DNA of 64,000 nt from Micrasema longulum (lineage: Eukaryota; Arthropoda; Insecta; Trichoptera; Brachycentridae): the NCBI GenBank assembly GCA_022494885.1, contig JAGVSM010003602.1, forward strand, positions 1 to 64,000. Direction: 5' to 3'. Shown here one piece after another: positions 36,701 through 49,289 of the stretch (position 1 is its first letter; every line of letters starts with the position of its first letter). The translations under genes and the position numbers were made by a program. The notes beneath the pieces are model-generated. The model was given only the letters and a program-made list of their open reading frames with translations. It searched no databases and had not been told where the DNA came from.

Positions 36701-39700
36701 CAGAAAGTGTCGTCAGTGAAAGCAGCGCTAGTCCCGCTGTCGCAGCGGCAACCAAATCTAGTCAAAATCATGTCTCCAATCACAAGGAGAAGGAGAGTAG
36801 CAAGTTGGCTCCGAGTAAGCACTCGCACAGTAACGGGAGCATACCCCACCAGATAGACAAGTCGGGGGACAGGCAGAAGGAGCTCCAGGAGACCAGCCCT
36901 GAAGCCAGTAATGCGGATACTGATTTGTACACCGAGAAAACTGCAAAAGGTAAACTTATGTTTCTGTACTAGCCTTTATTTGTCGAAGAAACCATAGTTG
37001 TTAAGTTGTTAAATTGTTCAGGGTTCAGGAATAGTGAAAATTAAATCAAACTATTTACTCTATCCCTTTTTGCTTTCCTTCCTTCTACTTGTCCTTATTT
37101 CTGCTTTATGTATTTTGGTGTTTCGTTTTATTGTTTAATATCCTTTAAACCGTTATTTTGTTACATTATTGATTCCTTTAATTTGCCCTTTATATACCTC
37201 GTTTAAATTAATGTAACAATTATGTTTTTATATTATATTCTATTCATTTCAATGATATTATTATTTTGATTGCTGGTTTATGTTTGTAACTTTATATGTA
37301 TTTTTTATTTAAGAAGGTAAACATGAACAGAAAAATATAAAAGGAAAAATAATGAAAACCACTAAACTGCGAAACCGACATGTCAGCAGATATGATTTAT
37401 ATTTTAGTAGTTTTATAAGTATTAAACGTTATTTCTTGTATTTGGAGTGTTATTTTTTAATTTTTATATTGCATCTTATGTTATTAATTACATTAATTTA
37501 CTTTGTATTTTGTTGATAATTATATGGTTTAACACGGGCACAGCCTCAAAAGCCACAATACGTTAGTGAATATGTATACAAGTGTAATGTGAAATGAATA
37601 AATAAATTAATAGCAGGTTTAGTTTTCACACTATCTACTTTTGTAAACAGACATTGATTTATTATACTTACAGGTTTGAAGTCTTCTGGGAAATGCGAAA
37701 AGAAAGAAAATGTAGCAAGTTGGAGAGAAGAAAGAAGAAAAAATAAAAATAAAGACAAGGAAGCGAATAAAGAACGAGATGTAAACAAAGACTTAAATAA
37801 GGATAAAGAATCTCACAGAGAAAAAGATCCTCCCAAAGAGAGTCACAAAGAAAAAGAATCTCACAAAGAAAAATATACGCTTAAAGAAAAAGATTCTCAC
37901 AAAGAAAAGGAATCTCAGAGAGAAAATGACAGAAAAGATTCTCAAAGAGAAAGCGAAATTCACAAAGAAAAGGACTCCTTAAAAGAAAAAGATTTGGAAA
38001 AAGACAAATATTCTCACAAGGACAGAGATTCAAGGGATAGAGAAACGAGTAACGGTGACATTTTCAGAGGAGAGAAAGAAATTCACAAAGAAAAGGAAAA
38101 CAAAAAAGATAGAGAATCCAATAAAGAGAAAGAGTTTAAAGACAGAGAAACTCTCAAAGAAAGTGAGTTTTATCAAAAACATACTGAACAAAGTAAGTTT
38201 TATTATTTATATTTAAATATTATTAAATATATATTTCACTTACCGACTTTTCACAATGACTTTTTCTGTATTATTATGCTGTGTGCTGTTAGTATCCTCG
38301 CGATTCGAACTAGCGGAAAAGAGTGCAAACGGCACGTCATAATAACTTAGAAAAACTTATTGTGTAGGTGCCCGTCTCTTCGTAAGGACAGTAATTACAC
38401 TGATATCCAAATTCCACCCTCACCATAGTAGTAGTTGCACAAAAATATAAAACGCAGGCTCGATACAATAATATTAGAACAATATCACACACAACATTCT
38501 GGAACGAGACGAGACTAATAAACCAGGGACCGAATTTAAACAATAAACTACCACACAAAACTGAATTTAAGACTTTAAGACTTAGGGTCCCGAGAACTGT
38601 CTTGAGATGGTCACCCTACCAAAGCAGTAAACTTGTTTATATATAATTATTTTTCCATTTCATGTTTTGTATTTGTATCCACACAGTGTCTCTATGAATA
38701 TATGTCATATACTCGTATATTTGGCATTTGTGCGGATGTTGGGCCACCGGGAGCTGACAGTAGCTTGTTACTTGACCTAATGTCTGCACAGTTGTTAAAT
38801 GTGTGAGCTGTGCTAATAATATAATGTTGTTTCCTTTTTCTTCTCTTTTTTTTTCTCTTACTACTCGTATTATATATGTATATATGCGTGGATTTAAATA
38901 TGAATATGAAAAATTTATATGTATTTTATAAATATTTTTTAGACACTATAAGTATAATATATTAAACACGGGTTGTGCCCAGTGAGGTATTCATTTTTTT
39001 TACGTAAAACATGAAATAAAAAATAAGTAATCTGTAAGAATTTAAATACATATTAAATAAAAAAATACCTCTTTACCTAAATGCCACAGAATTGACGGTT
39101 AAATAACCCATTTTTGCATGTTTCTTTAATTAGACATCTCTGGATTCCAGTGGTGATATTCTAAATCTTCTCTACCCCTGGAGAGTGATTCATTTGATGA
39201 TTTTAATTTTTTTAATGCAACGACACTTAGCTTCATATAATGGCCACATTGACAATTGAACGTCAAATGGTGTATAAAGATGCTTCAAAAACGGAAATAA
39301 AACTAATACGGTTTGGTCAATTGAACCTAATTATGTGTTTTGGGTAATGCTTAAAGTCGCAGTAATGTTCTAAATGAAAAATCATCATATTTTTTGACGT
39401 TTAATCATCAGTGTGGCCATATATGAAGCGAAAATTAGTCGCATGGAAAAAATAAATATCCCCAAATTAACCACTCGGGGATAGAGAAGATTCATAATTG
39501 CACCCCAGTTGTTGATGGTTGCGCTCGTTTTCCTCAGAGGAGAGCTCAGAGCGGCAGATGCGGGCGGCGCGCGCGGAGGCGGCGCTGCTGCGCGCGCAGA
39601 ACGAAAGCAGCTGGCGGCGCTGGGAGCGCCAGCTGCTGCAGAGCTGGCTGCGGTGGGCGCAGCCGAAGCGACGCTTGGCTGAGGAGCGACGCCGCGCGGA

Positions 39701-41230
39701 CTCGTGCCGTCAGCGCCGCGCCGCGCTAGAGCAGGAGGCGGTGGGGCTACGGGCGCAGCTGGCGCAGGCGCGCGACCGCATGCAGCGCACCGAGAGGGAC
39801 CTGCAGGACTCGCAGTTGCAAGTGAGTAACGGAATACGGTGCAAACAACGCAGCATAATAACCCAGTAAAACTCGGTGTGCATCTCAATGGCTGCAGAAA
39901 ATTATGCTTTATTTTTATTGTATCTCGGTAGAGAAGTTTGTGTAGCTTTGAAACCGGTCATCAGAAAAAAAAGAAGTTCTTTTATTACAATAATTTATCG
40001 TTTATAAATGTGAACATATTTTTTTTAAATGGAGCTCTCGGTATAATAGGTTGTATTTTTAAACTCATATCCGCCTGAACTCACCACTCAAATGAATATG
40101 GTTTAAATAAGTGTAATTTATCGCAGGTGAGCACCCTAGAGACCAAATGTCGCGAACACGGGCCAGAGGCGTGGCACAGCGCATTGAACGCCATGCAGGA
40201 ACGTGCCCAGGACCTGGAGCGCTCCCTGTCGGCCGAGACGCGCATCAAGCTGGACTTGTTCTCGGCTGTGGGGGAGGTCAAGCGACACCTGGAGGTTAAA
40301 GAAGGTAAGACTCACCTCCCGGAGTTATTGTATTTAGAGAAATATATGACTTGGTTTTCGGGCCGGTTCAGGAGAGCAAAACAAATGTTGATCACATAAA
40401 ATAATCATAACCACTTCTTTTTGCTGAAGAAACCCAAATATAAAATCCCCTATATCTATTTACTGACTCGGCTCATAATTTCAATATTAAAATCGGACAC
40501 TGATTCGAGTACTAATTTATAGTTTTTTTTAAATACAAAAACAAATAATCAGACGATTGTTTCGCCTTGTTAGGGCATTTTCGATCGAATGTAAGAATTA
40601 AGTAGACCGAAGGTCATTATATACAATTCTAGGTACGTTCAATTATGTACCTAGAATTTTATAACTGTTAAGTCGAGACTTCTATACTAAAATCAACAAA
40701 TTTATAAATATTATGACACGCAATATAACTTGTATGGTAAACCCTGTCACGTCCGAAACCACAATGATCGATATGAGCACGAAGACATATTGGCATATTA
40801 AAAAAAATTATTTAGAAGCATTTTAAAACTAAAAATAAATTAAATTCAAAACCGAATGGTTGCTTGCTTCAAATTTTAAATTACTTGCCAATATTTTTTT
40901 TATAAAAAATGTGCCAATGCAATGCCCTATGCACAATCCGGTGCGAACAAGATGCGACGATGATAACGTTTGTTGTAATTTTTTCCTCCGCTAGGTTTGA
41001 TCCGCGCCCAGGAGAGGGAAATCGACGAGTTGAAGGGCAAGATAGCCCAGATGCTGGCCATCATGCCCTCGGAGCCGTTCTCTGGAGCCCCCGTTGGGGT
41101 TTCCAAGCTGAGTTTTCCTCCGCCCCCGCTAGTGCGCCTGCCCCCGCCCTCGCCCAGCAGCCTGGACCCCAACGCCACGGCCTACACGCCCAAGGGGGGC
41201 ATGGTGCCCGGCTTGATTGGCGACACGTAA
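30724..41230 (+). CDS. maco: macoilin, conserved neuronal ER transmembrane coiled-coil protein
   Basis: Macoilin (MACO1/TMEM57) is an ER membrane protein of neurons that influences excitability. Nine exons join in phase to 775 residues: 30724-30803, 31114-31255, 34751-34877, 35852-36126, 36463-36949, 37674-38192, 39538-39821, 40127-40304 and 40995-41230. The N-terminus (MKRRNAECGKMRRPIKRNK) and the first about 208 residues, with four membrane segments (LYLKFLMLWAMVILADF; FSVFFVCIAVTSDMICFFF; WVFFAASTYVWVQYV; LILCTVLVYVEAGV), are nearly invariant in the family. Then come a Ser/His-rich linker (209-370), a Lys/Glu-rich low-complexity region (371-543), coiled coils (about 544-697) and a Pro-rich tail ending GLIGDT. 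It is about 110 residues longer than human macoilin (664), mostly in the linker. It shares a divergent promoter region with USP16/45. A MITE ends about 28 bp before exon 7. Confidence 0.95.
32200..32390 (-). repeat. repeat family D, partial inverted copy, macoilin intron 2
   Basis: TGCGCTCATTTTTAAACCCG then AAAATTATAAATGA, and AGAATCGTAAAAATCC, are the reverse complement of the 22800-22930 part of the family D copy (GGATTTTTACGATTCT, ATAATTTTCGGGTTTATAAA). Confidence 0.65.
32870..33725 (-). pseudogene. 5'-truncated non-LTR retrotransposon (Jockey/CR1-like) with RT C-terminus
   Basis: The minus strand encodes about 140 open codons from 33611 to 33189 and further matching sequence up to about 33720. 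The protein shows the late RT/thumb motifs of Jockey/CR1-type LINEs: SIRDLGILLDTKLSF, HIEHAINKSLKLLGFI, LFCSLVRPHLEYSSVIWSPY, and IESVQHRFLRKI. The DNA runs on to an A-rich, TAAATAAATAAA-like tail at about 32860-32880 on the minus strand. It is antisense to macoilin in intron 2. The missing 5' part is the usual outcome of incomplete reverse transcription. The clade assignment is uncertain. Confidence 0.85.
34965..35035 (+). repeat. short degenerate tandem motif in macoilin intron 2
   Basis: Variants of ATTACTCGAACTC and TATAACTCGAACTC follow each other about four times. The unit is about 12-15 bp. No wider family was seen. Confidence 0.5.
39147..39509. repeat. MITE family C, copy 2, next to macoilin exon 7
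   Basis: The left end CCAGTGGTGATATTCTAAAT and right end ATTGCACCCCAG are inverted, as are the inner blocks CTTCTCTACCCC and GGGGATAGAGAAG. It shares interior segments with 13517-13770. The right end is about 28 bp before the exon 7 start at 39538, so it sits against the polypyrimidine tract. Confidence 0.75.
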
Positions 41231-42545
41231 TGGATTTAGATGGGATAGGCGATATGTCGCACCCCCAAAAGTACACTGTGGAATGTCTAAATCGGCCATT
41301 TTGCAGGAGAGCAGCAACAAACTTTAACATTTTTATTTTATTTTATTGAGGAGTGTATCTGTTCAAAAGGGGCTATTTACGTTTTTCAATTTTTCTTTTA
41401 CTCTTTGTTTAAATTTTTATCCCTTTTTGATCTCAAAATGCTCCTAAAGTTTATCTCCACAGATAAATGACAATTTTTGAAGCATTCTCAGGTTAGAAAC
41501 GGGTAAGATTGAAAATATTTTAACTGGTTAAGTGCCAAAGGCGCATTATACAAAAATAGCGTAAAAAGATGCGTTCCTTTGTATGCGCTTTTTGTATCAA
41601 GATCAAATATTCCGAATGATTTTAGATTTCATACGCTCGGAGACATCTGTTAGAATTTTGATGAAACACTAGGAATCATTAAAAGTATCGGCACAGTAGC
41701 AATTCAAATAAAAGCTATGTTTGACGTTTAGCACGCATCGATAATGCAGGGTTGAAACTCAATTTTGGGAGTCTACTTTAGTAATGCGTATTATTTTTTG
41801 TCGAACTTAGTTTGTCATAATATCTGATGTTTTTATTTTATTACTTCACCCTGGTTTTATTCTTTATTTCTTTTCTTTGTTTTATAAAACTATTGTTTGT
41901 GGATAGTAGAAAGTGCGTTTTATATTATTCCTCAATTTACGAGCACATTTATCTCGATTTTAAAGTAAATGTGTGAGTCTGTACTTGTCTTTTTTACAAT
42001 ATTCTTTTATTATCGGGACCCAAATAATATTGCTAAAATTGAACTCCGTGAAACAATCTTGTTTTCTTTTACGGACTCAAAATGGAAAGAGAATATGAAT
42101 GTATGATGTATTCAATGAAATATATAATGATGTACGTGGCATGTGACCCTGACATTTTGTGAAAATTTTCATCGCGTTTTCTGAGGCAATGGTGCCTTAA
42201 ATGACACATCGTGTATTTATTTGGTAAGTTTTTATGACTCTCTTTTGACTTACAATATGTTTACAAAATAATTATTTTAGGTTTTGTATTGTCTAAAAAT
42301 TGCCTAAAATTTCGTGCCTCACTGGGAACTGCCATAGCAATAGTACCAAGCGGCACAGAAAAGTTTGACCAAATAGAAAAAAGAAAAATTGAAACCTGTA
42401 AATAGCCACTTTTGAACGGAAACTCTTAAATTATGGTTTTCACTTCGCCTCGTCCAGAATTCAAAACAAGTCATTTTCTTTCATGCGATCGCTGAATTAA
42501 ATTCAACTGCAACTATCTCACTCCCTCTTCTATTGTCACCTAGTC

Positions 42546-42946
42546 CAATGAGGAAGTTCAGTGGTTTTTTATATTTGTTAATGTACAAACTAAGAAAAAT
42601 ATATATATATATGTATAGTGTTACCTGCGCCATGATTTTTTAAAGTATTGTATTTCTGCAATTAATCTGCGTGTGACATCTCAAGTTCTCTTCTGCTTAT
42701 TTCGGTCAACCGATTGGTCCGTTGACGGTAAGTAAACTGGAAATCTTCCACAGCTCTCTTATCATTGGTTGATTCATATGCACTAGTGACTTCGTTCAAA
42801 GAAGTTCATTTTTATTTTAATCTTTTTTTATATTTTTTTCGTACATTTTCAAGAAACTTTGCCGTATAATTTAATGCTCCAATTTTACTGCACGTAAGAA
42901 AAAATATTTGTATCCAATTTCCTGTAGGGCTGAAGTTCCTCATTGA
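42546..42946 (+). repeat. MITE family A, copy 4 (cleanest full-length copy)
   Basis: This 401-bp element begins CAATGAGGAAGTTCAGTGG and ends TAGGGCTGAAGTTCCTCATTG. The terminal 16 bases are inverted with one mismatch. The interior has ATCATTGGTTGATTCAT and ACATTTTCAAGAAACTTTGC, shared with the other copies. It holds no open frame of note. Confidence 0.85.
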
Positions 42947-45900
42947 GAACCGTTTTCACAAAGCGAAATATCTACAAAAAGTAAAATTTTCAGGTTTTTT
43001 TATGATAAAAAGATAGCTTCTAACAAAAACAAAAATATTGTTTTATAGAAATTCTTCATCTTAACTCGTATACAGGAAATCAATATGATAGAAAAAGTGT
43101 AACTATTCATTCAAAAAATCCAAACTTTCCAAATTTTCACTTAAACGATATATCTATATATTTTGTGATAGGAATGTATAAAAAATTTAATTTGTGTTTG
43201 GATATAACATATAAATTTACTTTTGCGTGAAATCATTATTAACTTTTTTTGTTGTATTTTATATGCCTACATATTTCTAAACTAAAATATTTTCATAATA
43301 TTACTCAATAAAATGATAATCCAATCCAATTAGCTTGTTACAACTTCCCCTATATGTATATCGTTTTGCTTAAATTTGACTTCAATCAATAAATCTCATT
43401 TTGAAGAATCAATCTCTGTTAAAAAACAAATTTTGTTTTTTTTTGTTGTAGATATTTTGCTTTGTGAAAACAGTCAAAAACAGTCCTCTCTTCCTTAATG
43501 TTATATCAATGATCTTTTTTTTTTGCACTTTTACTAAATACTACTATGTTTAAATTTTTCCTATCGTATGTATCATCCTTAAAAAATGCCTGCTGGGCGT
43601 ATATATAAATGAATAATCACATGAATCAAATATAAATTTTAGAATAAATAATTACTGCTCGTAACTTAATATACTTACAGTATTTTTTGTGGTATTTTGA
43701 CTGTTAACCCTTTATAGGACACCTTAAACATACTGATACGATACGTATACCACCAGAATTGAGGTATTTATTTTCTATAATTTTGTATTAATCATAAGTC
43801 TTATGTCATATGAGTATCGTAATAATGTACACTGGTAGGTCAGTCTACCATTCAGATTTTCAAACGAAGTATGTTTATTACCTTAAAAAATAAAATATTT
43901 TATTAGGTTTGGAAGACATAAATCGAAACAAAATATGTGTCATATAAAGGGTTAAAATATGAGAAAAACACCGTAGCATCATAATTACTGCAGTGCTCTT
44001 CTCGATATTTTGCAATTGATCTCAAATAATACTGAGGTTTGTAGCATATCTAAAGAAATCGTAGAGATACATCAGTGTTCTACTAAGAGAGAAACAATGT
44101 GGTCAAATGCGTTCATAACTCAAAACAGCAAAATTTAGACTTGCGGCAGTGTACTTCTGGGGGTGCGATGTAATCTACCAGACTTGCCAAACCCCGCCCG
44201 TTAAGGTTGAAGAAGTTTAGGGTTTTACCTATTTTTAAAAACTGTTCTACTTAACAGTGTTTTTAAGTATGTTTGTCAAAATCTTTTGAGTACTGTTAAC
44301 TTGTCAATTTTCAACTATTTTACTTTACAAAAATCAACACATGCAAGAAGAATAGATATTAAAAGATGAACGCTACACAGCGTGTAAAGTGATAACTTAA
44401 ACCAGCCAACGACAGGTCATAAGCTCTGTAAATGTCTAGACTTTGGGAGAGTCATCAAAATGCGAATATTTCTTTAAAATAAATATATTTTTTAAATAGT
44501 AAATTATTATGGAATTTCCACATGATATTACATCAGTGATTGAAAACCTAGTTTTTGAAAGTGACCACTTTACACGCGGTGAAATACATTCGCCATTCTG
44601 CCTATGTTTAACCATCCATATTCATTTTATTGTTCCATTTGTTGAGTATGCGTAACATTATAAAAAGTGTTACATAGTCAAAACAGCTCTCAAGGACCAT
44701 TTAAGTTTCCATATTCCCTTCTATAAAAGTTAGTGAAGTCTATCATCTGTACTATTTAATTTTAATTTCGGTATAACTTTGGATGCAGGATTGAAAAAGA
44801 GAAGAGGCAAGGTTGCTAGTCGGCGATACGGTATGTCCGCACGCCAGGGGTGAATCGTCCAAATAAGGGATTATGCACGGCAAGCCATTATATATGACTT
44901 ACGATAGTAGTGTTTTACAGTAACTATGTTTATCGGAAAATAAATAAAATAATTTGTATTTATTTTAAATCATAACACCTAGAAAAAAATCTATGAATTA
45001 TGGCCAGCGCCCAGCCCGTTCTCAGTGAACGATGTAATTAGCTGATTACCTCAGCTTATTTCTCCATACAAAAAAGTACACTATATTTTACATCTTCCCA
45101 GTCAGGTTTTTTAGTACTAAAATGAGCTTGCAGATTACAAATATTATTTAAAGATTCTCTATTTGGAAACTAGTATTTTGAACATTTTTTGAGAAGGACT
45201 ATTTTTCTTTGATGGGATACCGTTGACATATGTATCACATAGGACATGTGGCATTCAAATCGGCCAGTGCTCAGTGTTGACATTGCAATCATAATGGAAA
45301 TATCTGCTTCAACATTCACGTCGTTGTGGTATTTTTTAATAAACTTTTGTACAGGTGTTGTATTGAAATAGTGTAGAATATAGCGACGTCTATCGCGAAG
45401 TTAATTATAATTGTTATTTCAGTTGATTTTCATAGAACCATGGAAAAAAATTGTTATTTTTCATTATATTATTTACTTATATAGTACAAATGAATGAACA
45501 TTTTTTGTAGATTACCTATTATAAAAATCACCGTTAGCCACTGCCGCACACGCCTCTTAGGAGTGAGCAAAAAGTCTCTTTAATTTGTAAAGAAATTTGA
45601 TATGTCATATTACATCATAAAACAAACTGAAATAACTCTTCAGCAGTGGTTTACAGACTGGAATAACATGCCGGTTGTCTATTCAACTATTCATATTCTA
45701 CACTATTCAACTTTTTAAAAAATAATCTGTATGATTTCTTGAAGAAACTACAATTAAGTTGATCAGAAAGTACAATAGGCACATCAGAAAATGTTGCTTG
45801 CCTACAATAAAGTAATAATTAAATGCTAATTGACCGGTAAGTTCAAAAGACAAAAACTGGAGGAAATATGGGCTCTAATATCACTTGTAGCAAGCTTTGC

Positions 45901-46053
45901 TAACTTCATCATATTTGAAGCATAACCTGTGATTATGATCGGAAAATTAATTAGCGGGAAATTGCAATAGGGTGTTTTCACAAATTGGAAATAACACAAA
46001 TATTTAAAACAAACATTTAAATTTGTTAGAAAATTAATTTTAATTTATTGTAC

Positions 46054-46131
46054 AAATAAAAGAGGAGTGATACTTGAACGTTATATAACGTTACTAAATT
46101 AGTGGATATGTAAGTATCACTCCTTTTATTT
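46054..46131. repeat. compact 78-nt hairpin
   Basis: The left arm AAATAAAAGAGGAGTGATAC and right arm GTATCACTCCTTTTATTT are inverted, with one 2-nt bulge. The loop contains the palindrome AACGTTATATAACGTT. Size and shape resemble a small MITE or a pre-miRNA-like stem, but there is no other evidence for either. Confidence 0.6.
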
Positions 46132-46169
46132 CTCTAAAAAAATTATAAAAATTTCGAGTGCATTTTCAC

Positions 46170-46460
46170 TATTCGAATTATATAACTATCAATGCATAAA
46201 GACACGTTTTCATAAATAAATTTCGGGTTTAAAAATGAATACGTCTAAAACGACTCACAGTTGCCGTCACGTCACTTTGGCATCATTCATCGTCCCTGCC
46301 GAGTGCGATTCTAACGAATGTCGCATACATCAAGCGTAGTATGGCCCGAATAACTTAATACGCGCCGTTAGTCTAGTAGGGTGTGTAACCTCTCGTTTTT
46401 AGATACTTAGAAAAATATATGTGTTTTATACTATTGTATAAAATTAATCCGACGTCACAT
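46170..46460 (+). repeat. repeat family D, copy 2
   Basis: It aligns over about 250 bp with 22790-23110, including the TTGCCGTCACGTCACTTTGG block and CGTTAGTCTAGTAGGGTGTG. Confidence 0.7.
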
Positions 46461-46828
46461 GTAAAGTAAAATATTATTATGACACAAAATACGCGTCATT
46501 GAAATCCTTATTACCAGTTGTCTCATTCCGAGTCTGAGGCATGGATAACTCATCCGCGAACCGAACTTGGGGCCACTGTGGAGCGATTCCTTATCTGACT
46601 AGTCTTGTCCACCGGCGCGCAGTTTTCTACAATATTTTAAGCAACATAAATGCAAGCGAATATTGAATTTAACCATTTCGAAATTACATGTATATATTTT
46701 TATAGGTGTTGAATTTTTTTTATTAATAAGCGATGATATATGGATGTTTAATCTTGGGCAAAACAGTGAATGTTACGTTGTCTTAAGGGATAACTGATAA
46801 GAAGTGAATAACAGGTCATAAGCCGTGT

Positions 46829-47194
46829 CTAATGAGGAAGTTCAGTGCTATGAGAAATTGGATATAAAAATGTTTTCTTACACATGGTAATATTTTTAAC
46901 ATTAATTGTACTGCCAAGTTTCTCAAAAATGTATGAAAAAATTAATAAAAATGAAGTTTGTAACAAGTTCTTGTGATATCAATGATGATGATCAATCTGA
47001 TAGATTTCCAATTTCCCGGTAGCCATTTTTTCCAAGGTTTAGTGTATTTTGATGCTACGGGGTTCTAATTTTAAAAGTCAGCACAACTCACCGACGACAA
47101 CTCGTGACGTCACGGGCGGAGTAATTTTTTGGCTTAGTTTGATAGTCTATTAACAAATAAAATTATTTTAAAAAACTCAGAACTTCCTCATTAG
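46829..47194 (-). repeat. MITE family A, copy 5 (inverted)
   Basis: The ends are perfect 15-bp inverted repeats: CTAATGAGGAAGTTC and GAACTTCCTCATTAG. The interior matches the family in reverse. It carries TGACGTCA at 47105-47112. Confidence 0.85.
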
Positions 47195-48343
47195 GCCTAG
47201 ATTTCCTATGTCTTTCTCAAAAAAGCTCTACGTTTCGGTGAAAATGTTGAGCTAAAAAATCTGTTTCCTCTCAAAACACCAAATGGAATTATATAGGTTC
47301 CTGACATGTAAGTTAATTATGATATAGTGACCTTGTTTGGTCTTTCTAAAATGTTAAAATGGTATCTCCTAACTTCTAACATTCAGTTAAATAATAAGCA
47401 TCTTACGTGCAGGTCCTATTTTCACAATTAATACTTCAAATCTTATTGGGAAGTCGCATCAAGATGCGGATATAACTCTTATACATCATAAAGAAATACA
47501 TAATCCATATTTTCAGAGGTTTTAAATGATTTAAAAAAAGATTAACGCATATAAAGCATTTTGTCTTAGTTTTATCATGAGATTTTCTTACTAGGTTCCT
47601 CAAATACACGCCCATATTGTCGGCTCTCAAAATGTTTTTTGTATACAAAGAAATATTTCACTTTGTTCCCGGGTCAAATACTGTTCTGTAGATACCATTG
47701 ATCGATACATAAAACAACTGACATTTTAAAAGTATGTATGTAGTTTTATCATTATGAATATGCTATGAATTTTTAATTCACATTAAAAAAATTCACAAGT
47801 GTCAAAAATGAAGAAAATAACTTCATTAAATTATAATTTTGTTAATATTTGTGCATAAACCGCATACTAAATGCTATATTATGTAATATGTGTTTATATA
47901 ATATGCAATTGGCAATGATCTCAATTTCTTTTTAAAATTATATAGCTATAATTTAATTTCATAGAATAACTTCTTTCGAGTAGCAGTTTGATCATCTCTT
48001 CATATACTTCTATTTCTGACTTATCTGTAGACAGTGCCTTTAACAAGCATAAGCAGGGTGTTTTATAAATAAAAAATGCAAGTTGAAGATAATTTACAGA
48101 AAGTCAAAATATTAGAAATGTTGGAATTGTTTGTAAAATTAATATCAATGTTTTTAAAATGAAATTATCATTCTATAAAATTTATTTCATATAACTGTTG
48201 CAGAAATGTGAATAAACAAGCGTAGTACAAAAATTTCACACTTAAAAAATATGTTGTGAAAAGATTTATAGAAATGTTCCTAGATAATAAAATGGTGTTA
48301 ATTTGAGCACATCTTTACCGGTCGGTACCCAGACATCCCGGTG

Positions 48344-48482
48344 AGTTTTACAACTTGTGATTTTGTATTTGTAATTATTTTATTTATATTGCGAAATAGT
48401 CTTCATTTTGGCACTACGGCAATTACAAGAGTAGTGTCAGAATACAATTATTGCGCAGGAGCATTCTTCAAGTTGTAAAACT
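48344..48482. repeat. short inverted repeat pair
   Basis: AGTTTTACAACTTG at 48344-48357 is perfectly inverted at 48469-48482 (CAAGTTGTAAAACT), with about 110 bp between. It could be a small MITE; no second copy was seen. Confidence 0.5.
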
Positions 48483-49289
48483 GTATGCACGAAAGCTATT
48501 TTATCATCTCGGTTCTCGTTACATGTAACCGTGGTAAAGTTCGGCTGTCAGTTTATACAATATTAGCTCGAAGAATATCTTGTGCGAGAAAAAATCTAAA
48601 CTGCCTTTTATGATGTGCCAGTGAAGGCCGTATCGAAGACTTCTTATTATTGTATTTGTGGAAAATCTCATTGTATTGTAGGATCAGTATTTTTTCTCAT
48701 TACTGAGGAAACATTTTAGTGTGAGAATGGCATTTCCATTTATTGTTAAACCAAAGAGCTTTAGAATAGGTTATTTTATTTGAGTAACGGATGTACTATC
48801 CTCGTGTAAACACAGTCCGATTCTGTTTTAAGAATCACCTAAATTTTTGTACGCAGGCGTTGGGAGCGCTGCGACTTCTGTTGTATCAATATCGCAGACT
48901 TCAGTACCTATACATCTGTTCACGTTATATTCACAATCAACCTGAGCCAATATTTTTGTAAAACTTTAACTGTGAATTATCTTAAGTTTTCCAGCGTTCT
49001 AATGCAAAGGCTTCTGTGGAATCCTTATGTATGTAAAACTGTACTCTCATTATTCTGTGACAACATGTATCCACTTTTCTTCCAATTATTATAGAATTTT
49101 AGACGAACTTTTATTTTCTTCAAAGTTTTGCAACATATTGAAATATTTTATACCTTCAAATTGAGCGGGAAAATCAGTATCCAATAATGAGAATAGGGGC
49201 TAGCGTTCATTTCCTCCATATTTAAAGTTGATGTTATCTCATGTAGTCATGTTATCGTAGGTTGTTATTCAAAATGTCAAAGCGAGATG

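Noticed and set aside
38385..38640. LINE-like C-terminal reading (NNKLPHKTEFKTL) after macoilin exon 6
   Set aside because: The resemblance is short and could be chance; no adjoining RT sequence was found, so it was not annotated.
39385..39888. 167-codon minus-strand Ala/Pro-rich frame
   Set aside because: It is the antisense shadow of the Arg/Ala-rich macoilin coiled-coil exon and runs on into the MITE.
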